A stretch of DNA of 38,185 bases from Prevotella sp. (GCA_017443345.1 JAFSNR010000203.1:1-38185); one strand, 5' to 3'. Shown: positions 24,529 through 32,724, counted from the first letter of the stretch. Numbers and translations are program-made. Notes: generated by a model from the sequence alone, not told the origin.

Positions 24529-26537
24529 TGAAAAGTCTTTTTCTTTTATCAATGATTATGACGTCATCAGTCCTCGCTTGGGCTGGTGACGTTATTGTTT
24601 CGTCTCCCAACGAGAAACTCCAGGTGACGATCAGTGACGCAGGCGGACGCTTGTATTATTCAGTAACACTCGACGGCCAACAGGTATTACAACCTTCCGC
24701 CCTCGGTCTCAAGACCTCCATAGGCGACTTCACCACTCAATTATCTATTCTAACCACTAACCTCTCACCCCTAACCTCTTCGTATGAGATGCGCGGCACC
24801 AAAGCCTCGTCTGCCACTTATAAGGCCAACACTCTGACCTTGGATGTCCAGAACAAGGACGGGCGCAAGTTCTCCGTGATCTTCCAGGTCTCCGACAATG
24901 ATATTGCCTTCCGCTATCAGATACCTCGTCAGGCCATCAATAAGAAAGAGTACAAGCGCGCGCGCATATTGGCCGAACTCAGTAGCTTCAACTTCCCCGA
25001 TGGCACCACCACCTTTATCTCTCCCCAGATAGGTCCAGAGACTGGTTGGGAACAAACCAAGCCTTCTTATGAGGAAGGTTATTCTGCCGATTCCCCCATG
25101 GACACCCCGTCCCAATACGGCCATGGCTACATCTTCCCCGCATTATTTCACATATCTCTAACCTCTCGCTCGGCTTCGCCGCTTGGCTCATCCAAGAACC
25201 CCTCACCTCTAACCTCTAAGAATATTTGGGTTCTCGTCAGTGAAACTGGTGTATCCTCAGGATACTGCGGCTCTCACCTCTCTGACTACCAGTCAGGAAC
25301 CGGCTACACCATCGCTTACCCTGATCGTGGTGAAAACAATGGTTTTGGTACCGACTTCGCAGCCATACCACTACCAGGCGAAACCCCATGGCGCACAATC
25401 ACTGTGGGCAACACGCTGAAACCCATCGTAGAGACCACCATCTCTTACGACCTCGTAGAGCCCCTTTATGAGCCCAGCATCGATTATAAACCCGGTCGCT
25501 ACACTTGGAGCTGGCTCCTCTGGCAGGATAATTCCGTTAACTACGACGACCAGGTCAAGTTCATCGATCTCGCCTCTACCATGGGCTTCGAGTATTGCCT
25601 GGTCGACAACTGGTGGGATACACAGATCGGTCGTGAGCGCATCGAAGAGCTCTCCAAGTATGCCCAGTCCAAGGGTGTACACCTCTTGCTATGGTATAAC
25701 TCCAATGGTTTTTGGAACGATGCCCCACAAACCCCACGTAACTGTATGAACACAGCCATCGCCCGTGAGCGTGAGATGAAATGGCTCCAGAGTATCGGCG
25801 TCAAGGGTATCAAGGTTGATTTCTTCGGAGGCGACAAACAAGAGACCATGCGCCTTTATGAAGACATCCTGTCTGATGCCAATCGCTATGGCTTGCAGGT
25901 GGTGTTCCATGGCTGTACCATCCCTCGTGGTTGGGAGCGTATGTATCCTAACTATGTAGCCTCTGAGGCTGTGCTAGCTTCCGAGAACCTGTTCTTTGGC
26001 GAAGAAGCCACCATTCGTGAGGGCTTCGACCTCACCCTCCATCCCTTCTGCCGTAATGCTACGGCCTCGATGGACTGGGGCGGCATCATCATGAACAAAT
26101 GGATGTCGCGTGATAATAAGAGCCGTCATACCCGTAAGACCACTGATATTTTCGAGTTGGCCTCTGGCATTATTATGCAGACCTCCGTACAGTGTGTAGC
26201 CATGCAACCCAATAACCTCGACGAACTCCCACAGTTCGAACTCGATTTCTTGCGTGACCTCCCCACAACATGGGAAGAGACCCGCTATATCGATGGCTAC
26301 CCCGGCAAATACGTCATTCTCGCCCGCAAAGCCAACAACGGCCAATGGTACATTGCCGGCCTCAATGCCCTCAAAGAGCCCCTCACGTTGACCCTCAACT
26401 TGAAGGACTTCCAGGGGCTTTCGCAACTCTACATCGACAACAAAAAAGGTGAGCCAACCCTCACCTCCCTCAAACTCGACAAAAAAGCCTGCACCAAGAT
26501 CACCCTCCAACCAAACGGCGGTCTGATCATCAAATAA
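24525..26537 (+). CDS. GH97 family glycoside hydrolase (alpha-galactosidase/alpha-glucosidase)
   Basis: A 670-residue exported enzyme with a signal peptide (about 1-21), an N-terminal beta-sandwich and a (beta/alpha)8 barrel with the family landmarks [18 protein letters not shown], and [11 protein letters not shown]. Asp432 in KVDFF sits where retaining GH97 enzymes (BT1871-like alpha-galactosidases) have their nucleophile, and Glu481 in ASEAV is a candidate acid/base; the retaining, alpha-galactosidase-like type is therefore likelier than the inverting SusB type. The start overlaps the nagB stop (ATGATG). Two in-frame repeat-derived segments are present: about residues 75-84 ([10 protein letters not shown]) and about 211-232 ([10 protein letters not shown]), both in the N-terminal half. 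Confidence 0.9.
   Translation: MMKSLFLLSMIMTSSVLAWAGDVIVSSPNEKLQVTISDAGGRLYYSVTLDGQQVLQPSALGLKTSIGDFTTQLSILTTNLSPLTSSYEMRGTKASSATYKANTLTLDVQNKDGRKFSVIFQVSDNDIAFRYQIPRQAINKKEYKRARILAELSSFNFPDGTTTFISPQIGPETGWEQTKPSYEEGYSADSPMDTPSQYGHGYIFPALFHISLTSRSASPLGSSKNPSPLTSKNIWVLVSETGVSSGYCGSHLSDYQSGTGYTIAYPDRGENNGFGTDFAAIPLPGETPWRTITVGNTLKPIVETTISYDLVEPLYEPSIDYKPGRYTWSWLLWQDNSVNYDDQVKFIDLASTMGFEYCLVDNWWDTQIGRERIEELSKYAQSKGVHLLLWYNSNGFWNDAPQTPRNCMNTAIAREREMKWLQSIGVKGIKVDFFGGDKQETMRLYEDILSDANRYGLQVVFHGCTIPRGWERMYPNYVASEAVLASENLFFGEEATIREGFDLTLHPFCRNATASMDWGGIIMNKWMSRDNKSRHTRKTTDIFELASGIIMQTSVQCVAMQPNNLDELPQFELDFLRDLPTTWEETRYIDGYPGKYVILARKANNGQWYIAGLNALKEPLTLTLNLKDFQGLSQLYIDNKKGEPTLTSLKLDKKACTKITLQPNGGLIIK
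24748..24775. repeat. Heptamer array 1 inside the GH97 gene
   Basis: TTCTAAC, CACTAAC, CTCTCAC, CCCTAAC, exact period of 7, in frame. The unit type is the same as in clpB and between DUF4954 and M16. Confidence 0.85.
25156..25220. repeat. Heptamer array 2 inside the GH97 gene, with an inner dispersed module
   Basis: CTCTAAC at 25156, then a central 34-base module (25166-25199: TCGCTCGGC ... CGCTTGGCT ... TCCAAGAAC), then CCCTCAC, CTCTAAC, CTCTAAG at 25200-25220. The central module has a relative at 32685-32724. Confidence 0.75.
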
Positions 26538-26549
26538 TGAAAAAGCCTA

Positions 26550-26607
26550 AGCGGCAAAAAAACATTCCGCACAAGAAGGTCTTTAGATCAGGACGTTTTT
26601 TGCCGCT
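26550..26607. terminator. Long inverted repeat between convergent GH97 and dehydratase genes
   Basis: AGCGGCAAAAAAAC at 26550 pairs with GTTTTTTGCCGCT ending at 26607, with a loop of about 31 bases. The arms contain the A and T runs, which is unusual for a simple terminator; the right arm touches the stop codon of the dehydratase gene. It may end transcription in both directions. Confidence 0.5.
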
Positions 26608-28613
26608 CAGACTTTTGAATCTAATTGTTCGTAAACGGAATTATTCGAAACATATTCCGGAACAATTTCTTTCATTTTCTTTACCGTTGCCATATCGTCA
26701 AACCGCTTCGATATAGCAATCAATTCATCGATATCGTTGCAAACCCGCTGATAATCATACTCCCGAACCTCTGCAATACGAATCTTCTCATGGAATGTCG
26801 GCTTCGTACCCTCAAGCTCATTCAACACCTCCTCATAAAGCTTCTCACCAGGACGAAGGCCAGTGAACTTCACCTCCACATTCTTCGCACCCGACAACTT
26901 GATCATACGATTCGCCAAATCAGCAATCTTCACAGGCTGGCCCATGTCAAAGACAAAGATCTCACCGCCATTACCCTTCGTTCCAGCCTCAAGCACCAGC
27001 TTACAAGCCTCGGGAATCAACATGAAGAACCTGACGATACGCTCGTCTGTCACTGTCACAGGACCACCATTCTTGATTTGCTCACGGAACAAAGGAATCA
27101 CACTACCATTTGAACCCAACACATTACCAAAACGCGTAGTCACAAACTGAGTACGCGCCGATGGACTACCCATCATACCTGGTGTAATAAAGCTCATCTT
27201 ATTCGTCAAGGCCGACAGGAATGAAGAGACCTTCTTCTCCTTAATTGCCTGATCCAGCGACTGCACATAGATCTCACAGATACGCTTCGAACAACCCATC
27301 ACGTTCGTCGGGTTTACAGCCTTATCCGTCGAAACCATCACAAACTTCTTCACCCCGTATTTCACGCTCAGGTCAGCAATCACCTTCGTACCGTAGATGT
27401 TGTTCAGCACAGCCTCCGAGGGGTTATCCTCCATCATCGGCACATGCTTATAGGCAGCTGCATGGAACACGTAGTCAGGCTTAAAGCGACTGAAAATATT
27501 CTCCATGCGAGCCTCGTTGCAGATACTCGTCACCACCGTCTCAGCCGGTATCTGAGGATATTGCTTCTCCATCATCAGACGAATATCATGCTCTGGCGTC
27601 TCAGCCTGGTCGATCAGCATCATAGCGGCAGGCTTGAACTGTGCCACCTGGCGAACCATCTCAGAACCGATACTACCCGCAGAACCCGTGATCAGCACGC
27701 GCTGACCTGACAAAAGTTCCTCTACTGACTTCAGGTCTACACGGATCTCATCGCGAGGAAGCAAATCCTCCACACTCACCTCCTGTAACTGCACCTGACT
27801 GGTATAGTCCGTTCCCTCAGTCTCCTCTTCGTCGAGCTCCTTGGCATTCTGAGCCATAAATATCTTGGCACCGGCACCAAGGATGATGTCCTGCAGCTCC
27901 TGGTTATGTCGGAACTCCTGCGTACGATAAGGCGACACAAGCACACCTTCAATATCATTGCTCTTGATGATCTCAGACAAGTCTTCACTCACGGAGTACA
28001 CCCGCTCTCCCATAATCTGCTGGTGCTTCGTATTCTTGTGGTGGGTTATGAATCCCTTCACCACATAACGCCTCGGGCGCTGGCCCTGGATATTCTTCGC
28101 CAGGCCGACACCACCCGACATCGCACCATAGATCAACACGCGCATCGCACGCGAATTCGAAAAGGCCACGTCGTAAAGCGTCTTCACAAATATGCGAAGC
28201 CCCCACATAAACAGAGTGGCAATAATATATATAAGGAAGATACTCGTCGTATTGAAGTGGGCAAATAGATGCCCAGGCAGGAGATCCATACCAAACTGCG
28301 CTATCAGCACCAGAACCAGCGACACACAGTTGCCATAAGCCACACGCATCAGGTCCACAAAGCTCGCATAACGCATAAAGCCCGAATACGTATGGAACAG
28401 CCTGAATCCCGGCACACTCAGGACGAGAAAACAGAAAAGCGTATTCAGCACCTTCAAGGTATTCTCAAACAACGATACCGCACTATTGAAGATCCAATAG
28501 GTCAACATACCACTGCAAACGATAATGGCACAATCAATCATCAGAATGCTCCAATACGGCAGTGAATTCTTTGTAAAATACCAATTTAATATCTTGTCAA
28601 ACGGATTCTTCAT
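26607..28613 (-). CDS. Membrane UDP-sugar 4,6-dehydratase (CapD/PglF/WbpM-like)
   Basis: An inner-membrane enzyme of 668 residues that makes a 4-keto-6-deoxy sugar nucleotide, typically from UDP-GlcNAc, for capsule, O-antigen or glycoprotein sugars. Four membrane helices occupy about residues 20-140, a CoA-binding-like Rossmann segment follows (VLIYGAMSGGVGL), and the short-chain dehydrogenase domain starts at GSAGSIGSE near 308. The catalytic region is STDKAVNPTNVMGCSKR: the usual Tyr is Met (Met439, Lys443), as in the WbpM/PglF group. RFGNVLGSNGSVIP and LRPGEKLYEEV are conserved. Residues about 463-487 (SSFLSALTNK...SPSAR) look like an extra 25-residue loop just before TQFVTTRFGNV. It has its own promoter. 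Confidence 0.92.
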   Translation of the reverse strand: MKNPFDKILNWYFTKNSLPYWSILMIDCAIIVCSGMLTYWIFNSAVSLFENTLKVLNTLFCFLVLSVPGFRLFHTYSGFMRYASFVDLMRVAYGNCVSLVLVLIAQFGMDLLPGHLFAHFNTTSIFLIYIIATLFMWGLRIFVKTLYDVAFSNSRAMRVLIYGAMSGGVGLAKNIQGQRPRRYVVKGFITHHKNTKHQQIMGERVYSVSEDLSEIIKSNDIEGVLVSPYRTQEFRHNQELQDIILGAGAKIFMAQNAKELDEEETEGTDYTSQVQLQEVSVEDLLPRDEIRVDLKSVEELLSGQRVLITGSAGSIGSEMVRQVAQFKPAAMMLIDQAETPEHDIRLMMEKQYPQIPAETVVTSICNEARMENIFSRFKPDYVFHAAAYKHVPMMEDNPSEAVLNNIYGTKVIADLSVKYGVKKFVMVSTDKAVNPTNVMGCSKRICEIYVQSLDQAIKEKKVSSFLSALTNKMSFITPGMMGSPSARTQFVTTRFGNVLGSNGSVIPLFREQIKNGGPVTVTDERIVRFFMLIPEACKLVLEAGTKGNGGEIFVFDMGQPVKIADLANRMIKLSGAKNVEVKFTGLRPGEKLYEEVLNELEGTKPTFHEKIRIAEVREYDYQRVCNDIDELIAISKRFDDMATVKKMKEIVPEYVSNNSVYEQLDSKV

Positions 28614-28638
28614 TTCTCATTATTCTCCAAAACCGCTG

Positions 28639-28670
28639 CAAAGATACGAATTAGGCGGGAAAAAACCAAA
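28639..28670 (-). promoter_or_regulatory. Promoter of the dehydratase gene
   Basis: On the minus strand: TTTG (28667-28670), 20 bases, TATCTTTG (28639-28646) followed by C. It is a textbook Bacteroidota promoter 25 bases upstream of the start at 28613. Confidence 0.8.
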
Positions 28671-28739
28671 TTTTATTAGGATTATTTCATAAACTTGCCT
28701 AATTTGCACCTTTGCAGCCCTGTTTTGTCAAGGCGCCCC

Positions 28740-29642
28740 TTAGAAACTCATGACATGAGCATCAAGCCAGCTCTCATTGATTTCAAACGAACTCCCACTG
28801 ACACGAGCATTTGAATAAATAGCGCCTATCAGTGTCGTCTGACGATTTCGCTTCAAAGGTACATTTTCAACCGTCTTACTATACAGCACATTCCCATCCG
28901 CTCCATCCATTGTCTCAATCTTCACATTAATCGTCTGCTCATCCGACGCGAGGAAAAAATAACAGCCAGAATAGGTCGCTTGAGAGTCTGTCGGTAATTT
29001 CAGCAAACTCACAAACCCTGTGTTCGACGTTGCCAAACCTGTGGTTGGATTAAACTCCTTGCCTCCAGCCGAAAAAGTCAGTCTCATATGCGTCACTCCC
29101 TCTGACCTCGAATCCGTTGAATGCACAGCTAAAGCCGTTACAATACGTTGAAGTGTAGCAGTCAGATTCTTGGCATCACTATTGGTAATACTCACCTCCT
29201 GAGTAGCAGCAAACGTATCATACACAGTCCCTTCTCCATAAGTCGCCGCTGTGGCACTTGTCATCGTAATAGCCTGATTCGGTTGCCCCTGCCCATACCC
29301 CAGCACGACCATGGTGTAATTCCCGGCCGATAAGGTAGTAGAAAACGCCCCAAAGGTTTCGTCCTCTGGCAAATTGTTACGAAATTGCGTGTTCTTATAC
29401 ACCTCCGATCCGTCATCAACCTTGTAGAACGCGACAGTCAGCGCCTTCACATCTGCATAATCAGCCACCGCAGTACTACGCGTCCCCGAAAAACCCTCTT
29501 GAGTGATAGAGAATCCACTCACACACACAGTCACTGGCGCAACCACATTCTCAACCTGAACATTGTCAACTGATTCAACACGATCATTGCTGCAACTGGC
29601 AGCCAACAGGATCATACCTGCAAAAAAACTGAATTTCTTCAT
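28740..29642 (-). CDS. Fimbrillin-family lipoprotein (FimB/Mfa2-like)
   Basis: A 300-residue lipoprotein with lipobox ending at Cys17 (LLAASC). After a linker, two beta-rich domains follow: an N-terminal one with FSTTLSAGNYTMVVLGYG at about 100-117 and a C-terminal one with 'NLTATLQRIVTALAV' and 'VPLKRNRQTTLIGAIYS' before 'FEINESWL' near the end. The PLKRNRxTxLxGxIYS phrase is typical of Bacteroidota fimbrillin and fimbrial-anchor (FimB/Mfa2) proteins. No other fimbrial genes lie next to it, so this is a stand-alone subunit or anchor. A good promoter lies directly upstream. Confidence 0.8.
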   Translation of the reverse strand: MKKFSFFAGMILLAASCSNDRVESVDNVQVENVVAPVTVCVSGFSITQEGFSGTRSTAVADYADVKALTVAFYKVDDGSEVYKNTQFRNNLPEDETFGAFSTTLSAGNYTMVVLGYGQGQPNQAITMTSATAATYGEGTVYDTFAATQEVSITNSDAKNLTATLQRIVTALAVHSTDSRSEGVTHMRLTFSAGGKEFNPTTGLATSNTGFVSLLKLPTDSQATYSGCYFFLASDEQTINVKIETMDGADGNVLYSKTVENVPLKRNRQTTLIGAIYSNARVSGSSFEINESWLDAHVMSF

Positions 29643-29681
29643 AGTTACTTAGTTTAACGTTATAAAAAAGATTTGTTGCTG

Positions 29682-29713
29682 CAAAGGTAAACATTTTCCC
29701 CCATATCGACAAA
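29682..29713 (-). promoter_or_regulatory. Promoter of the fimbrillin-family gene
   Basis: On the minus strand: TTTG (29710-29713), 20 bases, TACCTTTG (29682-29689) followed by C, 40 bases before the start at 29642. Confidence 0.75.
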
Positions 29714-29955
29714 TGGTATTTGCATTTTTTAACTGTTCTTTATCAAAGATTAATAGAAATATAGTGTATATTATTATACAATTTATAAATTATATAATTA
29801 CGAAAAATCTAAACGATTTTTCTTTCTTTTGCAAAAATGAAAATTATTATAACCATCTTATTTATTGTAATTTATACACTCAAAAATGGCAGTTTGTTAA
29901 ATAATAAAAAGTCACAATATTTTTATTGATTTTTTATTTTTAGATACGAAATAAT
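29714..29955. other. AT-rich gene-free stretch
   Basis: About 240 bases of very AT-rich DNA between the fimbrillin promoter and the next promoter. No convincing gene, RNA or ordered repeat was seen. The composition is clearly below that of its neighbours and could be a protein-binding or curved region. Confidence 0.4.
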
Positions 29956-29959
29956 TCCT

Positions 29960-29967
29960 TACCTTTG
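29960..29967 (+). promoter_or_regulatory. Promoter -7 box of the candidate small RNA
   Basis: TACCTTTG followed by C, a perfect TAnnTTTG box pointing to the right. The only thing downstream on this strand is the short element ending in a terminator at 30090. Confidence 0.6.
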
Positions 29968-29973
29968 CAACGT

Positions 29974-30090
29974 CATACAAAGACGAGTGGCTAACCCTGG
30001 CCGATGTTATACTTAAATTATTACTATGAATACCGAGGCTCAGCGGAGCCTCACAAAAGAAGGAGGCCCAACCAGCCTCCTTCATTTTTT
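29974..30090 (+). ncRNA. Candidate small RNA of about 117 nt
   Basis: The segment is bounded by a -7 box at 29960-29967 and a strong intrinsic terminator (GAAGGAGGC / GCCTCCTTC then ATTTTTT) at 30059-30090. It contains another perfect 7-bp hairpin (GAGGCTC-agcg-GAGCCTC, 30035-30052). The ATG at 30026 opens a frame that runs through the terminator and antisense into the next gene, so it is not a convincing protein. No known RNA family is recognised. The 3' end is next to, and shares its terminator with, the convergent cation-transporter gene. Confidence 0.45.
30059..30083. terminator. Bidirectional terminator (small RNA / cation transporter)
   Basis: A perfect nine-base stem with a seven-base loop. 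On the plus strand it is followed by ATTTTTT, on the minus strand by TTTT, about 35 bases after the transporter stop. Confidence 0.85.
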
Positions 30091-30117
30091 CTCCCATAAA
30101 CCATCCACTCTTTCCGC

Positions 30118-31005
30118 TCATTTCACCGGCTCCATGTGCAACGTGACGTGTGTCTTCTCTCCGAAGCGTTCTTTCAGTTTACGCTCAATGGTGGTGGCAC
30201 GCTCGTGGACTATAGATAACGGCAACTGTCCGTCCATCCTCACATGGGCCTCGATGGCGATGCGGTTGCCGATACGACGGGTCCGCAGGTTGTGCGGCTC
30301 CTGCACATCACCAAACGACTGAATGATCTCCACAATCTCCTGTTCCGTCTCTGCAGGCAACGAACGCTCGGTCAATTCACCAACACTGGCTTTAAGTAGC
30401 TCATAGGCCACCTTCACCAGCATCAGTCCCACTACAATGGAGGCTACAGGGTCGAGCACTGCCCATCGCTGTCCCAACAAGATGGCACCACCGATACCGA
30501 TGGCCGCACCTATCGATGAGAGGGCATCGCTACGATGATGCCACGCATTGGCCACCATCACTTGCGAGTCGAGTGTCCTTCCCCTCCGTGCGGTATACTG
30601 ATAGAGCAGTTCCTTGATGAGTATCGACAAGAGGGCGGCCCACAAGGCTATCCAACCAGGGATCTCCAGTTGCTCGCCACCCCACCAAGCCCACAGCTTT
30701 GCTGCTCCCGACACCACGATGCCCGTAGCGGCAGCCACCAAGGCCAGACCGATCAGGAACGAGGCAATAGTCTCGAACTTACCGTGTCCGTAGTCGTGCG
30801 ACTGGTCTTGCGGCTTGGCACTGATACTGACGAACACCAGCACCAACAAATCGGTGACGAAGTCTGACAGCGAGTGGACAGCATCGGCAATCATGGCCGA
30901 ACTGTTTCCCATCACGCCCGCAATAAACTTAAACGTCAGCAGTGCCGCATTACCCGCACTGCCTATCAGCGTCACCTTATATATTTCCTTTTCTCTACTC
31001 ATCAC
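30118..31005 (-). CDS. Cation diffusion facilitator (metal efflux) protein
   Basis: Inner-membrane antiporter of 295 residues that exports divalent metal ions (Zn, Fe or Mn). About six membrane helices fill residues 10-200. The metal-site signatures are present: ADAVHSLSD in helix 2 (Asp and following His/Asp), DYGHGKFE in the loop after it, and ANAWHHRSDALSS in helix 5 (His and Asp). A cytoplasmic C-terminal domain (about 210-295) ends with HVTLHMEP, typical for CDF. It is the last gene of the stress operon with alkD-like and bcp genes, which would fit export of iron or another redox-active metal, but the substrate cannot be read from the sequence. Confidence 0.92.
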   Translation of the reverse strand: MMSREKEIYKVTLIGSAGNAALLTFKFIAGVMGNSSAMIADAVHSLSDFVTDLLVLVFVSISAKPQDQSHDYGHGKFETIASFLIGLALVAAATGIVVSGAAKLWAWWGGEQLEIPGWIALWAALLSILIKELLYQYTARRGRTLDSQVMVANAWHHRSDALSSIGAAIGIGGAILLGQRWAVLDPVASIVVGLMLVKVAYELLKASVGELTERSLPAETEQEIVEIIQSFGDVQEPHNLRTRRIGNRIAIEAHVRMDGQLPLSIVHERATTIERKLKERFGEKTHVTLHMEPVK

Positions 31006-31032
31006 ACCATTTTCTGTATTCTAACCACCTAA

Positions 31033-31848
31033 TTAAATACCGGCAAAGGGATTGGTCTTAACCACGTAATCGCTCACAACCCCGTCCGCAGGAACACTCA
31101 TCCACTCCTTCCTCTCCTTCTCAGACATTTTCTCGATGGCATAGCGCAACATCGTGCGAGGCATCTCATGAGCATGCTGGCGAAGAAACTCCCGTAGCAA
31201 ATCCATCGAGACACGTTTCCCCATCTCTCTGAGCATCCAACCCACCGCCTTGTGCATCAAGTCATGTGGATGGTGCAGGTGGATCTCTGCATACCTCAAA
31301 CACCACGAAGGATCTCCCATTTGTGAGGTCTTCCACGTACAGACCATACTCATGCGCTGCTTCCATAGACATGGACTGGCAGCCAATTCGTCAAGCACCT
31401 TGAGCTTAATATCCCTATCACCTAAGTTCGATGGCAACAGCAACCAATGACCCAAAATCTTATGCACAGAGAGGTCCACCAAATCCCAGTTATTCGCTCT
31501 TTCTGCATACTTCAGATACATGGTTAAAATCTCATCACGTCCACGAATGGCTTTTTCGTCATTTGCGAGTCGTTTGGTTGCCAATCGCTCAAATTTGTCC
31601 ACCAGTATCAACAACCCACACAGCCTCACCTCATGCCATTTTGACATCAGCAGCTCAGGCACTTCCTCAAGCACAATATCTTTAGCCACCGACTTTACGA
31701 CCTCTCTCGTCTGTGGCACCTTTAGCCCCAGGAATTCATCGCCATAGCCATACTCACCGGGGCCTGTCTTAAAGAACCCCATGAGTACCCGTCGTTGCTC
31801 CTCATTGCGCAACGACTCCATATACTGTATGATTTCCTTTGCTGTCAC
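31033..31848 (-). CDS. DNA alkylation repair enzyme (AlkD-like, HEAT repeats)
   Basis: A 271-residue all-helical protein. The family phrases are visible in order: GPGEYGYGDEFLGLKVPQTRE (split here after residue 20) near 30-50, SKWHEVRLCGLLILVDKF near 70-87, ERANNWDLVDLS near 115-126, and WKQRMSMVCTW near 160-170. AlkD-type proteins bind or excise alkylated bases; the Asp in NNWDLVD is the equivalent of the catalytic Asp. It is about 35-40 residues longer than most relatives, with the extra part at the C-terminus (MSVPADGVVSDYVVKTNPF). It lies between bcp and the cation transporter on the same transcript. Confidence 0.85.
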   Translation of the reverse strand: MTAKEIIQYMESLRNEEQRRVLMGFFKTGPGEYGYGDEFLGLKVPQTREVVKSVAKDIVLEEVPELLMSKWHEVRLCGLLILVDKFERLATKRLANDEKAIRGRDEILTMYLKYAERANNWDLVDLSVHKILGHWLLLPSNLGDRDIKLKVLDELAASPCLWKQRMSMVCTWKTSQMGDPSWCLRYAEIHLHHPHDLMHKAVGWMLREMGKRVSMDLLREFLRQHAHEMPRTMLRYAIEKMSEKERKEWMSVPADGVVSDYVVKTNPFAGI

Positions 31849-31850
31849 TT

Positions 31851-31878
31851 ATCTTTCTTAATTCTTAACTCTTAATTC
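31851..31878. repeat. Heptamer array between bcp and the AlkD-like gene
   Basis: ATCTTTC, TTAATTC, TTAACTC, TTAATTC on the plus strand, exact period of 7. It fills the spacer and includes the stop codon of bcp (31865-31867) and its last codons. Confidence 0.85.
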
Positions 31879-32326
31879 CTGAAAGGATCTGTTCCGCATG
31901 CTCCTTGGTCTTCACCTGCTTGCCTGCAAAAATCTGCTCAATGACACCTTCCTCATTGATGATAAAGGTTGTGCGGATGGTGCCCATAGTCTTCTTGCCA
32001 TACATGGATTTCTCGCCCCAGGCACCCATGGCCTCCAGAAGTTCGTGGTTGACATCAGCAATCAGCGGAAACGGCAATTCGTGCTTCTCCTTGAACTTCA
32101 CGTGCGAAGCCGCAGAGTCCTTGCTCACACCTACCACCTCATAACCAGCTCCTTGCAGTTCCTTGTAATGGTCACGCAAACTGCAAGCCTCAGCGGTACA
32201 GCCGCTGGTATTGTCCTTCGGATAGAAGTACAGCACCAGTTTCCTGCCCTTGTAATCACTCAGACGGATGTCCCGTCCCTGCTCGTCCTTGCCCAGAATC
32301 TCGGGCGCCTTGTCTCCAATTTTCAT
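31865..32326 (-). CDS. bcp: Thioredoxin-dependent thiol peroxidase (Bcp/PrxQ)
   Basis: A 153-residue peroxiredoxin that reduces hydrogen peroxide and organic peroxides with thioredoxin. FYPKDNTSGCTAEACSLRD holds the peroxidatic Cys43 and the resolving Cys48 five residues later, the PrxQ arrangement. The remaining fold markers are VVGVSKDSAASHVKF, PFPLIAD and RTTFIINEEGVI. Length is normal. It follows the superoxide dismutase fragment by 18 bases; superoxide and peroxide defence would have made functional sense together. Its last codons and stop are supplied by a heptamer array. Confidence 0.94.
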   Translation of the reverse strand: MKIGDKAPEILGKDEQGRDIRLSDYKGRKLVLYFYPKDNTSGCTAEACSLRDHYKELQGAGYEVVGVSKDSAASHVKFKEKHELPFPLIADVNHELLEAMGAWGEKSMYGKKTMGTIRTTFIINEEGVIEQIFAGKQVKTKEHAEQILSGIKS

Positions 32327-32340
32327 ATCAAGTTATTAAA

Positions 32341-32361
32341 ATTTTCAATTATCAATTTTAC
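32341..32361. repeat. Short heptamer array at the truncation point of the SOD fragment
   Basis: ATTTTCA, ATTATCA, ATTTTAC, three units with period 7. It holds the stop codon of the dismutase fragment (32345-32347) and its last codons. With only three units, chance is harder to exclude here than for the other arrays. Confidence 0.5.
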
Positions 32362-32596
32362 ACATTTCAGGTTCCCACAGATGCCTCCCCATATCCACAT
32401 GCCCATTAGCCTTAAACATCACGCCCTCCTCTTCCAAAGGCAGTCCCGCCAACGGGCTTCCATCCAACATTGCGTTCAGATTATTCACATAGCCCGCCAA
32501 ATGCTTCCCATGATGAAAATCTATGGTCTCTCTACTAATCACCGGCTCCAACGCATCCTGTGCATACGGCAGTGTCATCAATATAAATTTTCCCAT
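32345..32596 (-). pseudogene. N-terminal fragment of Fe/Mn superoxide dismutase
   Basis: The first about 60 residues match the SOD N-terminal hairpin ([33 protein letters not shown]), with the first metal-ligand His in the FHHGKH phrase. From about residue 60 the match fades ([16 protein letters not shown]) and the frame stops at 83 residues; a full SOD has about 190-200. At least the catalytic Asp/His ligands of the C-terminal domain are missing, so it cannot be an active dismutase. It keeps a good promoter and the first place in the operon. ATG at 32596 or 32578 are both possible starts. A retained short peptide or leader role cannot be excluded. Confidence 0.7.
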
Positions 32597-32624
32597 ATTC
32601 TTTTTTTTTTTAGTATTTCCGGTT

Positions 32625-32632
32625 CAAAGATA
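32625..32632 (-). promoter_or_regulatory. Promoter -7 box of the stress operon
   Basis: On the minus strand: TATCTTTG, 29 bases before the start of the dismutase fragment. A TTTTTGG lies about 22 bases upstream, slightly further than usual for the -33 box. Confidence 0.6.
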
Positions 32633-32684
32633 GGCATTTTCCCACAAATTCCACCAAAAATCAAAAAATATCTTCATTTTTATG

Positions 32685-32724
32685 TCGCTCGGCGACGAAG
32701 GAGACGCTTGGCTAGTCCAAGAAC
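32685..32724. repeat. Dispersed module related to 25166-25199
   Basis: TCGCTCGGC, 11 bases, CGCTTGGCT, two bases, TCCAAGAAC. The same three blocks in the same order occur inside the GH97 gene with shorter spacing. The left block also forms a GTCGC-tcg-GCGAC hairpin here. Confidence 0.5.

Noticed and set aside
28690-28730. Plus-strand promoter-like string (TTTGCACCTTTGC) pointing at the fimbrillin-family gene's 3' end
   Set aside because: The -7 box lacks the TA and no gene follows on that strand.
30026-30322. Plus-strand frame starting MNTEAQRSLTKEGG
   Set aside because: It runs through a strong terminator and antisense into the cation-transporter gene; the first part is better explained as a small RNA with hairpins.
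31006-31032. Possible heptamer array between the AlkD-like gene and the cation transporter (TTCTGTA, TTCTAAC, CACCTAA, TTAAATA)
   Set aside because: Phasing holds only loosely and units are too different; it may be a decayed array but cannot be separated from chance.
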